This document shows, in pieces, positions 37,300 through 49,248 of a stretch of 64,000 bases of DNA. The notes under the pieces are model-generated. The model was not told where the DNA came from and made no database searches. It was given only the letters and a program-made list of their open reading frames with translations. The stretch comes from Diogma glabrata (Eukaryota; Arthropoda; Insecta; Diptera; Cylindrotomidae): positions 376,901,597-376,965,596 of the forward strand of contig OY856186.1 in NCBI GenBank assembly GCA_963693315.1, written 5' to 3'. The translations under genes were made by a program, and so were the position numbers. Numbering within the stretch: position 1 is the stretch's first letter; the number at the start of each line of letters is the position of its first letter.

Positions 37300-37544
37300 A
37301 GTTTGTAGTGCGCAAAGTACATGTTTTTTTGATGGTGCGGTAATACACTGAAATTTTATAGAACAGTTTTTTTTTGTAATTTCTTATATAATAGAGGCTT
37401 GAAAAAAATAATCAAAACAATAATCATTTGTTATAGAAAGTTTTATCAATGTTGATTATGATTCAGAAAATTTAACATTGAAAGTTAAATTTTATTATTT
37501 AATATTTTTGCGCACAATTGTAGAAAAAATAGTGTATGCAACTC

Positions 37545-37643
37545 GTGCGCAATTCTTTTTTTAACTCGAGTGAATTGCCGGACTCGCTAATCGCTCGTCC
37601 GGTCAATATTTCATCTCGTTAAAAAAAGAATAACTTTGCGCAC
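37545..37643. repeat. 99-bp hairpin with CCGGAC core
   Basis: The ends are GTGCGCAA and TTGCGCAC. Inner arms are TTCTTTTTTTAAC with GTTAAAAAAAGAA, and CCGGACTCGC with GCTCGTCCGG. The stem is imperfect over about 45 bp per arm. Confidence 0.75.
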
Positions 37644-37928
37644 TTGTTGCATAAATAACTATTTTAGGTACGCAAGAATACAAATTAAGCAATAAATTAG
37701 AAAAAAAGTCCTAAGAGCTAATACAAAAAAACGTTGTATGCAACACGTACGCAAATGACTTTAGCAGACTCATCTTCAAATTACAGCGTCTCGTCCGGAA
37801 ACATTACGATTCGTCCGCTAAAACTATATTTTGCGTACTTTTTACATAAACTACTATTAAAAAAATAAAATAAAGAAGAAATTCAAACAATAATGCAATA
37901 ATAAAGGCAAACGAATATTATTTTCTTC

Positions 37929-38046
37929 TACGATCGTGCAAAAAGTGACTATTTAGTGACTATTTAACACGTGCAAAAAGCATATTTTTTGCACAATGCA
38001 TGCATCGTGCAACAAATATGCACTTTTTGCACTAATTACACAATTA
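37929..38046. repeat. Miniature repeat with GTGCAAAAAGT motifs, copy 2
   Basis: It begins CTACGATCGTGCAAAAAGTG and ends ATGCACTTTTTGCACTAATT, the same termini as 33163-33400, but is about half as long. Confidence 0.6.
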
Positions 38047-40350
38047 ACTATCGGCAAGTTTACGATACAATTCGATTATGTCTATTTATTTGTTTGGAAT
38101 GCAATGTTATTAGTTTTTCATTTGTTAATGTTATTTTATTTTGTTATTCAATCTCGTGTTGAATATTATAGGAGTTAGACGTGCGGATTTTAGTTACTTA
38201 ATATAGTTTCGTTATTTTTTTAACTTATATTTTTTTCTCATTTTTCATTCAAACAATAAAAAAAGTGCGTGTAATCTTTATAAGCGGTTCAAGTAAAACT
38301 TTGCATACTGTATTAACTGCCACTAAATAGATTAAATATAAAAAAATATGTCATATTGAAATTTAGAGTAGCATTTATTGATAATATAATTTACAACATG
38401 TGTAATAAAACGCCATGTTTATATAATGTATTCCAAAGCCAATTCAATTATTTTTATAATTAAAATATATAATTAGAGGTTTATAAAAAATAAAGTGAGA
38501 AACATAATCTTTACTTTGGAAATTTTTGATAAAAACCGCATCAATTGTTGTACTAAATCTTGTTGTTATCCTCATGCCTCAAATAGGGTGATCGATAATA
38601 TTGACATCCGGTTCCTCAATGAATAACTGAATTAGATGAACATTATAGCTCTGGAAAAGACTCGCTCTTAAATAAAAGGCATATACATAATGTATGGTGA
38701 CAAAAACCCTTATTCTTCTATAAGAGTAGGTTTTTATGTTCAAGTAATACAATGGCTTAGCGCTTGAATTCTGTTTAGTTAGTAAACCTCCTCAATTTCT
38801 TAAATGAAAATAAAATGTTCCCTCAATAACAGTTAAAAAACTATGGACCTCGAATATGAATTTCCAAGGAATGTGTTTTCTAGCCAGCTGCAATAACTTA
38901 TATATTAAATTTTAAGATCACAGGATCGAGAATTCAACTTCCGCGGGTCACCTAACGGGGTGTTATAGAACGACTGAAAGTTAGGCAGCACTAAGAAGAA
39001 CTTCAATAGCAGCGCTCAGAAGATTTCCCGAACTCGAACTTTCTTAGTTGAGCATGGTTACCATTATCTTTTCACCAAATTCTAACAAACAGAGGTGGAA
39101 ATTGTTCTGAATTGAACCACGCTTAACAAAACCTACATCTTCACCTCCCTTGTTTTACCGGTATACTTTATTTTTTTATCTCGTTTTCCTTACTCTGCAA
39201 TTCTTCTTTGCATTCTCCCCATCTAACCCGTACTATTCATAAAGTCTTTGGAAAGCTTTAGTGGACAGGAATAAATGTGTTGTTGGAGATTGTCTGTATA
39301 TAAAAACATATTCCTTCAGGTCCTAAACCGTCCATCAAAATAGAGTTTAGTTTAGTTTGGCAAGAAACACATGAAATCAGCCAAAAACATGCAATTTTGG
39401 AAATTTGGTTTTAATTTTGTATATTTAGATATTGGAATTTGTTGACATCAATAAAAAAAATTTCTGCGATTTTATTTTTTTAATTTTGACCCTGTCTTTG
39501 GAAACAGGGTAGTGAAAAATCAAGAAATTGCTCGACTGTAATGTCTTGAAATAGCTCTACAGTCACAACTACTGATCTTGATGTTATATAGCTCAAAATG
39601 TAGGTACTGAACAGAGAAAATTAAAATATAAATTCACATTAAATGACCTTGAACATTTTCTTTACGAAAAATAACGGTAAAAAATTCAAAATCGATTTTC
39701 TAGAAATGCATACATATACATATGAAAGGTACATATAATTTTCTAGAATTTTAATTCAAGTGCTAACAATAACTTAAAACTAACACTGTCGTTCTAATTC
39801 TACATCAATCAACCCGTACGAAAGATCGTTACAAAAGATTGTTACATCCAACCTTGTATGCACTTTAAGTGAAGACAATAATAAAACCAGAACAATAAGA
39901 GCAGTTCCTTAGTCAATAGTTAATTCGTGTTCTTGTAATATTTAATTTTAAAGATTTTTAGTTCGACTAAAAGTCTAATTTTTCATCATTTTTTTGAACT
40001 TCAGTGGTTAAAGTTTTTTTTGATAAAATTGTTTGAAAAAATAATGAAGAATTAAAATTTTAGTCGGTCTAACAATTTTTAGAATTAAATATCCCAAAAA
40101 CACTAATTAACTTCTGTTTGTAAATTTGATATATTTAATTTTTTATTAATTTTTTTTCAAACGATTAACTAATCATCTATCAAACAAAAAAAGTTTGATG
40201 AAATCAGTATATCCATTCTTGAGCAATCTAATTTCAAAGTTACATCGGATTGGCAGAATTTTCCTTTTTCATGCATAAAACTATTTTTTTTTTAACAAAA
40301 AGTGCTGTGTAATAGGGTTTAGAATATGTGTCACAACACATAAATACCTT
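38047..40350. other. AT-rich stretch, nothing recognised
   Basis: No gene or RNA supported. A small palindrome CCCTGTCTTTGGAAACAGGG sits near 39491. Confidence 0.45.
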
Positions 40351-41057
40351 TTAAGTCCTAGATCTAGACCTAGGTCCCACAACAACTGGCGTTCTAAGGT
40401 ATTGATGAACGCTTTTTTTAAACCTCTGTGGGTTGAAGCCACCTGAGACTAAGTGTTCCGGAAAACTATTCCATTTGTATGCAGTTCGGACAAAGAAGTC
40501 TTCCTGCGATCTGCTAGTATGACAGCGCGGGATCTCGACCGTTTGACTGGTTGCGGTAGCCGATTGCCGAGTGGAACGGGGGTAAGGATAAGTTTGAGGC
40601 ATGATGCCGCTGATTTCATCTGAGCACTGCTGATGACGATATTTGTAAAAAACAACGAGGTCAACCACAGTGCGATAATGTTGTAGCGAATCATGTTTTG
40701 ATGTCAAAGTTCGATCACCCACAATTCGATAGCCTTCTTTTGAACAGAGTCTAAGAGGGCCAAGATGGAAACAGAGGCAGCACCCCAAACTTGACAACAG
40801 TACTCCATACAGGGACAAATATAGGACTTATAAACATGGAGCAATTGGTATGGAGTGAAAAATTTTTTGCATCTATTTAGGAGGCTGAATTTTTTAGACG
40901 CGCTTTTTGCCATCGCCATTACATGATCATTCCAGAGAAGGTCATTTGAAACTGTGACACTCAATAAACGAATGTTTTTACATTCACCTATTGGTTCATC
41001 ACACATACTGAATATAATATCTTTGGGGAACTCGGTCTTTAATCTGGAAACAACCAA
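40351..41057 (-). pseudogene. LINE reverse-transcriptase C-terminal half, frameshifted
   Basis: The first frame (from 41057) reads KNIRLLSVTVSNDLLWNDHV, then KSASKKFSLLNRCKKFFTP, YICPCMEYCCQVWG and LALLDSVQKKAI. The second, shifted by one base near 40735, continues RIVGDRTLTSKHDSLQHYRT, FYKYRHQQCSDEISGIMP, FFVRTAYKWNSFP and FNPQRFKKSVHQYL. Together this is the thumb-to-C-terminus part of a non-LTR ORF2 (L.V.-S.dL.W.dHi, PC.EYC..VWG, WN..P). The catalytic half is missing. It resembles the tails at 10748 and 30363 but is a separate copy. Confidence 0.85.
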
Positions 41058-42874
41058 CTATGCATTTCAAAAAAAACTGTAAAAGAAGTGGTATTTTTTG
41101 TTTTGTCCATATTACTTACATGCCAAGTTTAAGGAAAATAAAAAATGGTCAAGCTCTTACAACTCGGTCAAGAACACTTTTTTCTTCTATAACGAATTGT
41201 TTTGACAAACAGTTAAATATTTTTAAAAGGTTAATCCTTCCTAACTTGTTTCCTGAAGTGGTAGTAATTTGCCTATTCAGATCTTGGACTACATACTAAT
41301 AAGCAGCAAGATTTAATCTAAACTAGTGTTTTCCAACCGGTGGTCAGCAGAGTATTAGTGGTCCGCGAATTTCTTTATATTTATTACCAGTTACAATTTT
41401 ATTTTATTCGAGCTTTTTTTCACTCCTCTAATGTGAATACTATTTTACAAATGAAATTTTTTTTTATACGATAGCATATAAAAAGTCTATTTTCATGTAG
41501 GTTTTATCTTTTGTGAAAACCTTTTTTCCACTTGGGTAAAATAAGTTTCGCTAAATAACAAATTGTTTTTGCTACGGGCACTTTCATGTACTTTTATAAA
41601 GATTTTAAATCAAAACAACGATGAAAAAATAGAATTTGATTTTTAATTTAATAATTTAAAATAAATATCGTTTATATATGAAAACCATTTTCGTTAACGC
41701 GAACAAATTTTCACTCAGGAAAACCCAAAAATGTACTATGTATTTTTAATATCGTTTTTAGTTTTTACTCGTACGAGCAAAATTTCACTTCTTTTTAATT
41801 TACTCCTTTAGAGTCGATTTTATTATTTTCATTCATTCCAAATGAAAAAAAAATTAAATTAGTACTTTTTCTTCATCTTTTTTATTTATGTTAATAAAAA
41901 AATACTTACTTAATTGGACAAACCGTTAATGAAAATAGTTAATGACAACCGTTAATGAAACCGTAAATAATATTTTTTTTCCTACGAAGGATTAAATTTA
42001 AAAGAAATAATACTTCCGGCAATTATAAATATAAGTTAATTTTTGTTTTTTAACAATCATAATTGTGAGTGTCATTAGTTTTAATAGAATAAACTAAGCA
42101 ATTGTTAATTTCATTTTGTTATTCGATTGCTGCGGAAAATAATATTAGTATTTGTATGATATATTTTATTTTTTTGAGCAAAAGTTGATTCATTGGTGAA
42201 ACAAGTAAAACGAATAATAAAATAATGAATTACATTTTATTTTTTTTTTGTACCAATTATTCGAAACAATTAAATAAATTTGATTCAATTTCAATACCAA
42301 TTTAATTGTTTTATATTTTGAAAATGAAATTTGCTACAACGAAGACATAAAATTTTATTCTAATGAGAATTGAGAAATCAAAAAATCATAAAAAATTATT
42401 GTTTTGGACAAATAAAATTCAGTTCAATCTGATCATAGTAACCTTTGCCTTTTTTCATTATTAGAGAGACGGACATGCGCATTGGTTTGAATTTATTGTT
42501 ATTTATATAAAATTATTTTTTTGATTTTTTTACAATATACAATCAAAAAAATTAATTTCAGATTTATATCAAATAAATTGTTTTATTGGAACATGGGAAC
42601 ACCGCAGCATTCACGCAACAGAATAAAATGAACTATTAAGTTAAGAGTTAAAACTAATAACGCACACAATTATGGTTCTAAAAATAAGCCTATATTTATA
42701 GTTGCCGGAATGAATAAACAATTTACTTGATTGTATTGAATTCTGAAATAAAGTTTTTTAACAACTGTCATAGAAAATAATGTTTTCTACCTATCTTATC
42801 TTTTTTCCTGCTCTTAGTCGAAAAGTAAAACCACAAGTAAAACCAAAGACATAATGAACAAGAAAGACATAATA

Positions 42875-43241
42875 TTAAAATTTATTAATTTCTTTTATCC
42901 AAAACACTTTTGATTTTTTGGCTCTATAACCCTAGGGCTTCTTTTTTAAAAAAGGCATAAATCTTTTATATTTATTAATATTCAAATTTTCTTTAACGAT
43001 GCATGTTGATTTTAACATTGAATAATTTGACCAAGTTGTTGAAGACATTTTTGTCTGCGATAGTTCACCAAAATATGCCAAAAACACATCTTCAGAATAA
43101 AAATTTCCCGTTTTTTTTGTTCTTACACCAATTGATAAATAACAGGTCAGCCTTTTCATTCAGATCTAAAGTTAAATTGTTGGCTGCTTCTTTTATATGA
43201 GGTGAAGTGCTAATTATGTCACTTTCGTCACTACTGCTCAT
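42875..43241 (-). pseudogene. Crypton-like tyrosine recombinase N-terminal fragment
   Basis: From ATG at 43239-43241 the frame gives MSSSDESDII, HIKEAANNLTLDLNEKADLL and INWCKNKKNGKF. A one-base shift in an A-run near 43110 then gives YSEDVFLAYFGELSQTK, WSNYSMLKSTCIVKENLNIN and YKRFMPFLKKKP. A TAG stop is followed in the same frame by GYRAKKSKVFWIKEINKF. This matches, from memory, the core-binding N-terminal region of Crypton-type tyrosine recombinases that are common in insects. The catalytic domain is absent. No current function is expected. Confidence 0.5.
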
Positions 43242-43484
43242 TTTAAATTATTTTTATTTAAAAATGGATATAAACTCTAATAATTTTAAATTTATTAATT
43301 TAAAATTTTAACTTGACGTTCGATAAGTTTTTTAAACAACAAATAAATGCCTCATTGGCAACTCTAATCGTATTTGTCGGCAGTCGTTAAAAAAAAGTAT
43401 GTATACTTTGAGCAGAAAGTAATATTGCTGCTTTGGCATGATTGGTGCAATTTTCATGCACGAGCAGTAATGTAGTACTCTCTG

Positions 43485-43660
43485 ATTTACTTCCGGTAAA
43501 CATTTTTTTTTTAATTTTTTGAAGCTTTTTAGTGCGTTTATGCACACTACAGCCTACACTAATGAAGTGATTATGATGAAACTTATGGAAAAAGGTTCCA
43601 ATTAGTGTAATAAGATAATTATCATTTTTGTGATCACAATTCTGCCAGGTGACGTTTGTG
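43485..43660. repeat. Partial copy of the 600-bp tandem unit
   Basis: It shares TTTATGCACACTACAGCCTA, AATGAAGTGATTATGATGAA and AAGGTTCCAATTAGTGT with the units at 45200-46335. Confidence 0.75.
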
Positions 43661-45199
43661 GAATTGAGATGGATTGTCGGGAAGTCGGGACTTGACAGGC
43701 CAGACAGTTAAACCGACTGCGTTACCAGCAAAGGCCGGCAACCTGATAACTGAACCTAGATTTCTCATTCTCCAGCTAAAATATTACCTGCTTCGCGTTA
43801 CATAAGCTTTGTTCAACATGAATCTAAAATAATCGGTTGCAAATGTGATGAATCTTTTATTGTCCAGCCTGTAATTTTCCTAAACTCATTTCATTATGTT
43901 TAGGTTTTGTTTTCGTTTTAAGGTGTATGACCTGATATACAGTACTATTTCAATTTTTTTTCTCCATACGAAAATAAAGAAATAAGGAAAGGATGACGCA
44001 CTTTGCTTTTTTATATCATATTGAACGTAATCACATATATAACTTTCCTTTGTAAAGTTTTTTTTCTGTTAATAATTTAAATGAGAAAGAAAGTGAAACT
44101 CATACTCTCTTGCCAATGTTCTTTTTTTGGCTTTAATGCTTCAGTAAAAACTTGTTGTACGTTTCAAAAAAAAAGGAATAAAAGAGACATAATGACCATG
44201 AATCAACTTTTGTCTTTTTTTAGTCTTAGAAACAAAATAATATTTATGTTAGCGTATGGCCCAATTTGAGTTAGTTAGTTTTTGATTTTCAAAAGAAAAA
44301 TTATTAAATATTTAATTCGGGTCAGTTTAATAATTCATTAAAGTAGTTATTGTTTGATACATAAATCCAAAAGAAAATTAATAAAAATTAAAATGGATTA
44401 GACATTTCTCTTAGATTCATTAGTTAAGGATTGTATTATACAATCGAATTTTTAAAATAAAATATTTGTGTTGATAAATATGTTTTGTTAATAATAAAAG
44501 TTTGTTTAAAATTAAAGAAAAAGAGAATTTATATCTTGAAAAATATTTTGGTCCTAAATTCATAATTGAACTGTTTCTGTTGGTGTAAAATAAAGTGGAA
44601 AAATTAAGAATTTCAAGCATACCTAATACTTGATATTCAAGAAAGCAGAACATATATATCTTTGCTGAAAGAACTTTTGGACATGCAATTAAACTTGCTT
44701 GTATGTATAGAACGTATAACGTTATTATAATAATAAAACTACCAACAAATCCGATAAAGTATATATGCAGAAGAGTTTTCGGCTTACTGGGGGATAAAAT
44801 TATAGTTCGAGCATCATCTATTTTAATCCAGTTTCAAATAGTCATATACATAATTCAAAAATTGGATACCATTATGAAGACAATGAAAATAATTTCGACG
44901 AATCCAAAGGTCTAGACAATTTTGGGAAACATAAACTAAAAATATGAAGGCAAACAAGCTGGCTTGCTTGCAACCTTGAAGTCAATAAACAGCTATAGAT
45001 TAAGGTTAGATTTTATTACACTATAATACTATATACTATTTTATTCTTTACCATATTTAATTAAAATCATTAAATTATTTATATAAGTGTTATTAGAATT
45101 AGAGATTTTTCTTGTGTAGGAATCCGTGCTTGGTCCGTAAAATCGTGTATCATTTAGCAATTTTTTTAAAAGAACCCTTGGATAAATAGAAACCATAGG

Positions 45200-46335
45200 C
45201 ATGTTTGTGAATTGGAAAGCTCAGGCTTTACATCATCTTTTGGAACACATTGATCAAAGTGGCTGAGGTCTACCATATAACTGCGAACTTTTCACACTTT
45301 GTTTTTAAAGTTTGTTGGGAGCATACAGACTTCATTCATTAATTAATTTTAATGACACTTTGAAAAAAATTGGAGAGTTAAATAACAAAGAACAAATTAG
45401 TTTTCGGACAATATTGGGATAAGTGGTAGGGGTCCTCCCGAACACCTGTTTATTGTTTCAATGTTTGTTGGGAGCATAAATCATTCATTCGTGAATTAAT
45501 TTTGAAAAAAGTTTGAAAAAAGATGCAAACATGTATGGCAAGGAACTGATTAGTTTTTGAGCGATAGTGAACAAAGTGGTGGGGGGTATCCCATACAATT
45601 GTTTTTTAAAGCTCAATAAAATCTGTGCATTATAATAAAATTGGATACATGAGCATTTAGTACGGTTCACAACAGTTCTGCATCCCAATTTTTAGTTTTT
45701 CACTACCGGTAAAAAAATTTTTTTTAATTTTTTGAAGTTTTTTCAGTGTCTTTATGCACACTACAGCCTACAATAATGAAGTGATTATGATGAAAATTTG
45801 AAAAAGGTTCCAATTAGTGTGAGAAGATAGTTATCATCTTTTGGGACACATTGATCAAAGTGGCGGGGTCTACCATACAAATGCTGATTTCTTACACTTT
45901 GTTTTTTAAGTTTGTTGGGAGCATACAGACTTCATTCATGAATCAATTTTATTGACACTTTGAAAAAAAAATGGAGATTTAACTGATTAGTTTTTGGACA
46001 ATATTGGAATAAGTGATGGGGGGCCTCCTGAACACCTGTTCACTGTGTCACAAATTTTTCAATGTTTGTAGAGAGCAAACAACATTCGTTTGGGAATAAA
46101 TTTTTATGACACTTTGGAAAAATATGCAAACATGTATGGCAAGGAACTGATTAGTTTAGGAGCGATATTGAACAGAGTGGTGGGGGGTGTTATACACCTA
46201 TTTTTTGAAAGCTCATTAACATCTGTCATGATAATCGAATTGAATAAAATTTGGTACATAAGCATTTAGTACGGTTCACAATAGTTCTGCCTCCCAACTT
46301 CCAGTTTGTCACTTCCGGTAAAAATTTTTTTTTAC
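45200..46335. repeat. Tandem duplication, unit about 603 bp
   Basis: ACATTGATCAAAGTGG occurs at about 45247 and 45848, TTTGTTGGGAGCATACAGAC in both units, and GGAACTGATTAGTTT at about 45541 and 46145. Each unit ends with a CACT-CCGGTAAAAA block. Units differ by substitutions and small indels. Confidence 0.8.
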
Positions 46336-46794
46336 TTTTTCTCGTACAACAGAATTTATGTTTGTTGGGAACCTACTGCTTTCTTCAATATTTTGATGAT
46401 TAGAACCACGCGAAATTTTAAACATTGGTTAGCCTTTAATTAAAGTATTTGATGAATATTAGCTCACTTTATGTCCAGAACACTATGTTTCCAGAGCTGA
46501 GGTGAAGTCAGCCTATGCGTCAGCGTCGCAAGTTTTTTTTGGACACTTAATAATTTATTTCGGTCATCCATTTTGTTTTAAATTACATTATATATGTTAG
46601 TGTGAGCAAGATATTACCTGCATTTCACCCATCTAACACGTATTATTTCGCAAGGTCCGAAGCAGTATCTTAAAATTTTGGTCCGTAGCATGAAATCAGT
46701 TGAGGAACTCTGATCTAAACAATACCATCCATTTCAAAATGCGTTAGACTTGGAGAAAATATCAACAAAATCTAGAAATTTTTCTCAACCTTAC

Positions 46795-46979
46795 AGAGTT
46801 TCGATAAATGGAAATCATGTTCGATATTACAGTTAGACGTATTTGCATTCATCCAAGATTAATTTTTGGGGTGAAGAAAAACAGTTATTCAATGGATTCT
46901 ATTCAACTTTACAAATATCTGATGGTGCCGAAAACATCGTCCATGGCTTACTTGTTGGGACAGGCAGAATATTTATAGC
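46795..46979 (+). other. Possible decayed exon, product unknown
   Basis: A pyrimidine-rich tract ending CTTACAG precedes VSINGNHVRYYS, one TAG stop, and then an open stretch with KINFWGEEKQLFNGF and GAENIVHGLLVGTGRIFIAR up to a possible donor ATGTATGT. Composition looks coding, but no family is recognised and the stop argues for a pseudogene or a chance frame. Confidence 0.25.
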
Positions 46980-47049
46980 CAGAAAAATGTATGTATGTCT
47001 AATTATCATATACCGCAACGATGAATCTGGCTTGTGTTCTAACTTCTAA

Positions 47050-48522
47050 CGTATTCCTCCAAATTTTTCAGTAGCTCAAACGGTTTTGCACCAGAGTTGA
47101 CAAGAAATATTGTTATCAAATATCTTCTTGATTACACTGATTACACTAAAAACTCAGTACAATTCAAATGTACAAAAAACCAAAAGTCATTTGCAAATAT
47201 AAATTTAATTTATCATAATACATACTAATTTAAAGAAGAATTAATATAAATTAAAACATGCTAGGTATTCTGTACATAAAAATAAAATGCAAAGAAAGAC
47301 GATATATGAAAAAATATGATGAAAGTAAATGTTTTTCTTCCCCTTCGAGCAGCAAAGTGGAAAAAATGTATCACCTTACAATCAGACACCAACCTTGGTA
47401 AAATCAAAATGTTTTTCTTACAAATAATGACAAAATATAAAACAATAAACATCACAAACGAAATTAGATCAATATGATACACCAAAAGTTATAATCTTAC
47501 AAAAACAAGATTAATCTCCCGCAAGCTTGTGTTCGCTAATAAATCTTATTTTGTTTTTATTACCGAAATATATGTATATTATATTTTCAATCATATCGTC
47601 TAAGGGTTCCATTTTATAAAAAGAAAACGAACGAATGACATATTCAAGATATGTATACACAAAAAAAGCTCTAAGAGTAAGATCTAGAAAAATAGAACAC
47701 GAAACTGATATTAGAGATATTTGGAATTTTCGCTTTTAATTTTTTCATCAACCGTGATACAAACATATAGCAATGGATATAAATATGAATTTTCTGCGTT
47801 GGTAACTTATCCGATTTTTTGTTCGCCTTTACAAAATAAATCATAAAATGGAATAACATCTGGAGGATGGAAAATTTGGGGTGTGCTAGATGTGTTGTTG
47901 CTTTATGTTATTTGTTATATTCGTTGGAATTTTTATGATGTATGATAGGTTGTTTTACTTCTTTTTCTACTTTTTCGTTTGAATTGAGACATTTATGAGC
48001 TTTTATTACGAGTGGAGGTGTTCTTGTTATAACTTTGATTTAGTAGAAGGAGGATGTTTTATTCGTTTCTTAACGAGGTTATTAGCGTATGTTTTATATA
48101 ACAAACATTAATCTTATTAATCTTCTTTGAAGTGATATGTTGATAATGACCATAACTACTATCTGACAACTACTGTATTATATGTTTTTATTACTATCAA
48201 CAGCTATTATTTCCAGTCCCAACATTCTAATTATGAAATACTTTAAATTTTACTTATCCAATTTATCACGAAACTTCTAAACTACACATATCACCTGCAG
48301 TAAAAAATATTTTTCGTAATTAAATTGCAATAAAATTTTGAAAATACTAAATTGTTCATGTTTAGAATATTTAAAATAACAAATTTCGTATTCATATCAC
48401 AAAATACAATTTGGTGGTGTAATAAATCAACTTATGTTTTTCATTTGAAAGCCAATTAATTACTATATCTATATGGCAACAATTTTATTGATGCAATTAT
48501 TTAATTGAAAAATCTTGATTTA
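47050..48522. other. AT-rich stretch, nothing recognised
   Basis: No gene, RNA or repeat supported before the left TIR of the 7.7-kb transposon. Confidence 0.45.
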
Positions 48523-49248
48523 TACACCGAGAAAAATAATTGTATATAATTAACGAATTCTTGCATTGGCGCTAAGAAACATTATTTCGTATTTAGCTCA
48601 CGAATAATTCATTAATAAAATATACGTGGGTTAATCAAACATCAAAAATTGTTTTAATGAAACCTTTTTAAATTAAAATAAATTTCTTCAAACTATAATT
48701 CAGGACCTTATTAACTTTGTTTTATTTTAAAGAATATTTATTAAAGATAAGTTTATGAAGCATTCGTTATAATAACGAAAGTTACTTAAGTTAAAATTAA
48801 TTGTTTAACGAAGTTTATTTAAAGTAATTATGTTTTCATTGAAAACAAAAACTATCGTTAATTATATTTAATAAACTTAATTAACTAAATTAATTAACCA
48901 TACAAATCAGAATTAATGAATTTTCTTATTTGCATTCTCCTTTCGTTGCCCAATGCCATCTATGAATTATTATTCAAAGTATTTTATACATATTTGAAAA
49001 TGAAACACAAATTTATAATTTAAAATAAAGATACAGTTTTATATTTCAAAATTAAGATTTTTTTTTTAAATATAAAATTATAAAAATTCATAAATTTCTA
49101 GATCAGAAACTAAATAACAAAATATTAAATTATATATGTACGTATACTCGAATGTACATTATATTCTTTATAAAAATAAATTAAATAGAAATGATAAATT
49201 CTATTACATATTCATACATAAAACTAAATTTAAAATAAAAGTTAAAAA

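Larger units (their letters stand above)
41324..46712. mobile_element. hAT-like unit, 5.4 kb, 8-bp target duplication
   Basis: ATCTAAAC is repeated exactly at 41316-41323 and 46713-46720. The left end TAGTGTTTTCCAACCGGTGG and, on the other strand, the right end CAGAGTTCCTCAACTG share the C/TAG-G-TT...CAAC pattern of hAT (Charlie-like) termini, with about 10 of 17 positions equal. Inside are a broken Crypton-like recombinase and tandem 600-bp units, but no hAT transposase. The two ends are diverged, so this call leans on the duplication. Confidence 0.6.

Noticed and set aside
40449..40694. 81-residue minus-strand frame
   Set aside because: Alternative frame over the LINE pseudogene, which explains the sequence better.
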